Shown: in pieces, positions 63,152 to 64,000 of the stretch
How positions within the stretch are numbered: position 1 is the first letter of the stretch
How the letters are laid out: every line of letters starts with the position of its first letter
NCBI GenBank assembly: GCA_963825595.1
Contig: CAWGUE010000014.1
Location: 62,001-126,000, forward strand
Origin: JARFQH01 sp963825595
Lineage (GTDB): Bacteria; Desulfobacterota; Desulfobacteria; Desulfobacterales; SG8-13
Length of the DNA: 64,000 nt
Reading direction: 5' to 3'
The notes under the pieces: generated by a model
Database searches by the model: none
The model's input: the letters and a program-made list of their open reading frames with translations, nothing else
Told to the model about the DNA's origin: nothing
Program-made: the position numbers and the translations under genes

Positions 63152-64000
63152 TCAAAGGGCTGACCCTGGCCGAAGAACGATACCGACCCAGCCCTTATCC
63201 TCTTGCGACCACCAATTGTGCAGACCGTATTCTGCATAGGCGTTGAGTATGCCCGCCTGTTCTTCCTTTTTTATACCGGAAAACACCAGTGCGCCGTCGG
63301 GTTCGAGAAGCCCGGCCACTGTCATCCTCAGATTCAAGAGGGTCGGGTACCGCAGATTGGCCATGATCAAGGTAAAGGGGGCGGCGGAAAAGTGGTCGGA
63401 CAGGGGTTTGTCGGTAATCACCAAGCGCGTTTCGAGATCGTTCAGCAGCGCATTGCCGGCAGCCTCGGTCCGGGCGCAGACATCCCGATCGATACCCACT
63501 GCCCGATCGATGCCCAGTTTGAGGGCGGCAATCGCGAGGATGCCCGAGCCGGTGCCGATATCCAGAGCCGATGTGGCCCGTGCTTCTGGACTCCACGTCC
63601 CATTATTTGAAAGCAGCGCCTCGAGACCGAGAAGCGCCAGACGGGTGGTCGGGTGTCGGCCGCACCCGAATGCCGCACCGGGTTGGACCCGCAACATCAC
63701 TCCATCTGCGGCCGGCGACTCCTCCCATCCCGGCGGTAGGAGGAAGAGCCGACGACCAACCTGTATCGGTCGCAGCGAAGACACCTCTAAGTAACTGGTG
63801 CCAAACTCATAGGTGTAGGACAACTTACCAATGGCCACCAATTGACTGACGATACGGCGGGCCTGCCGAGCCGAAATTCTGAAGCGATCGGAGATGAATT
63901 TTTTCAGCACACCGGCGTTGACTTTTTGGGGGCTTTCGGTCACGTAATCCACGGCCGCCGCCTGTATGTCGTCAATTCTTTTGGGGGGAATGAAATCAAG
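63152..64000 (-). CDS. Second PrmA-like methyltransferase (5' end cut by window)
   Basis: A SAM-dependent methyltransferase of the PrmA type with at least 282 residues; the frame is open to the right end of the window, so the start lies outside. FGCGRHPTT corresponds to the PrmA FGTGxHPTT motif, and DIGTGSGILAIAALKLG is the SAM site; MANLRYPTLLNL follows. The N-terminal part differs from true PrmA: VLKKFISDRFRISARQARRI, then QLVAIGKLSYTYEFG looks like a winged helix. This suggests another substrate than L11. Confidence 0.85.
   Translation of the reverse strand, partial: LDFIPPKRIDDIQAAAVDYVTESPQKVNAGVLKKFISDRFRISARQARRIVSQLVAIGKLSYTYEFGTSYLEVSSLRPIQVGRRLFLLPPGWEESPAADGVMLRVQPGAAFGCGRHPTTRLALLGLEALLSNNGTWSPEARATSALDIGTGSGILAIAALKLGIDRAVGIDRDVCARTEAAGNALLNDLETRLVITDKPLSDHFSAAPFTLIMANLRYPTLLNLRMTVAGLLEPDGALVFSGIKKEEQAGILNAYAEYGLHNWWSQEDKGWVGIVLRPGSAL

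Overview
The window looks like a chromosomal segment of a sulfate-reducing member of the Desulfobacterota (former Deltaproteobacteria), probably near Desulfosarcina or Desulfobacteraceae. This is an inference from a periplasmic tetraheme cytochrome c3-type protein, the dapL type of lysine pathway, a tandem-fused UvrA, many PAS/GAF hybrid kinases and moderate GC content. No rRNA, tRNA, CRISPR array or intact insertion sequence was seen. Both ends cut a gene: uvrA at the left and a PrmA-like methyltransferase at the right.

Layout. 1-11 kb: tandem UvrA, a small HD-GYP protein, a ModF-like ABC ATPase, a GAF-GAF-GGDEF diguanylate cyclase, an M23 peptidase and a quinone oxidoreductase. 11.6-16 kb: an orphan replication-initiator-like protein, flgM behind a near-perfect sigma-28 promoter, and a complete psp envelope-stress locus (pspF divergent from pspABC) with a sigma-54 promoter and upstream PspF-type sites. 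16-20 kb: an accessory stretch with a kinase-like protein, several tiny genes, a CI/LexA-like S24 repressor and a dispersed repeat. 20-30 kb: iron alcohol dehydrogenase, a TPR protein, a membrane hybrid kinase, M28 peptidase, patatin, LysE exporter, DinB-like and MaoC-like proteins. 31-35 kb (minus strand): PfkB kinase, mini-rubredoxin, stand-alone RAM-domain protein, dapL and lysA.

35-45 kb: lipoate ligase, double M16 protease, SppA, and a solitary dnaK with its own promoter and terminator. 45-49 kb: two regulators that each contain an internal duplication of a DNA-binding fold (tandem ribbon-helix-helix; tandem excisionase-type HTH), a FemAB-like protein and a DMT transporter. 49-52 kb: inositol-phosphatase-like protein, SEC-C methionine aminopeptidase, and prmA followed by what may be a decayed rsmE. 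52-59 kb: a large hybrid kinase overlapping tail-to-tail with a radical SAM gene, moaB, then mobA-moaC. 59-64 kb: mltA, tatBC, a tetraheme cytochrome and a second PrmA-like methyltransferase.

How the parts fit: molybdenum cofactor synthesis (moaB, mobA, moaC) sits near the Tat system, which exports folded cofactor enzymes, and near a periplasmic cytochrome. The psp genes, SppA, M16, M23 and MltA handle envelope maintenance. Two dispersed repeat families, each with two copies 30-40 kb apart, are the clearest non-coding structure. No obviously complete new system was found. The best leads are the two duplicated-fold regulators with a candidate operator, the orphan Rep-like gene, the radical SAM gene coupled to moaB, and the stand-alone RAM gene next to dapL-lysA.
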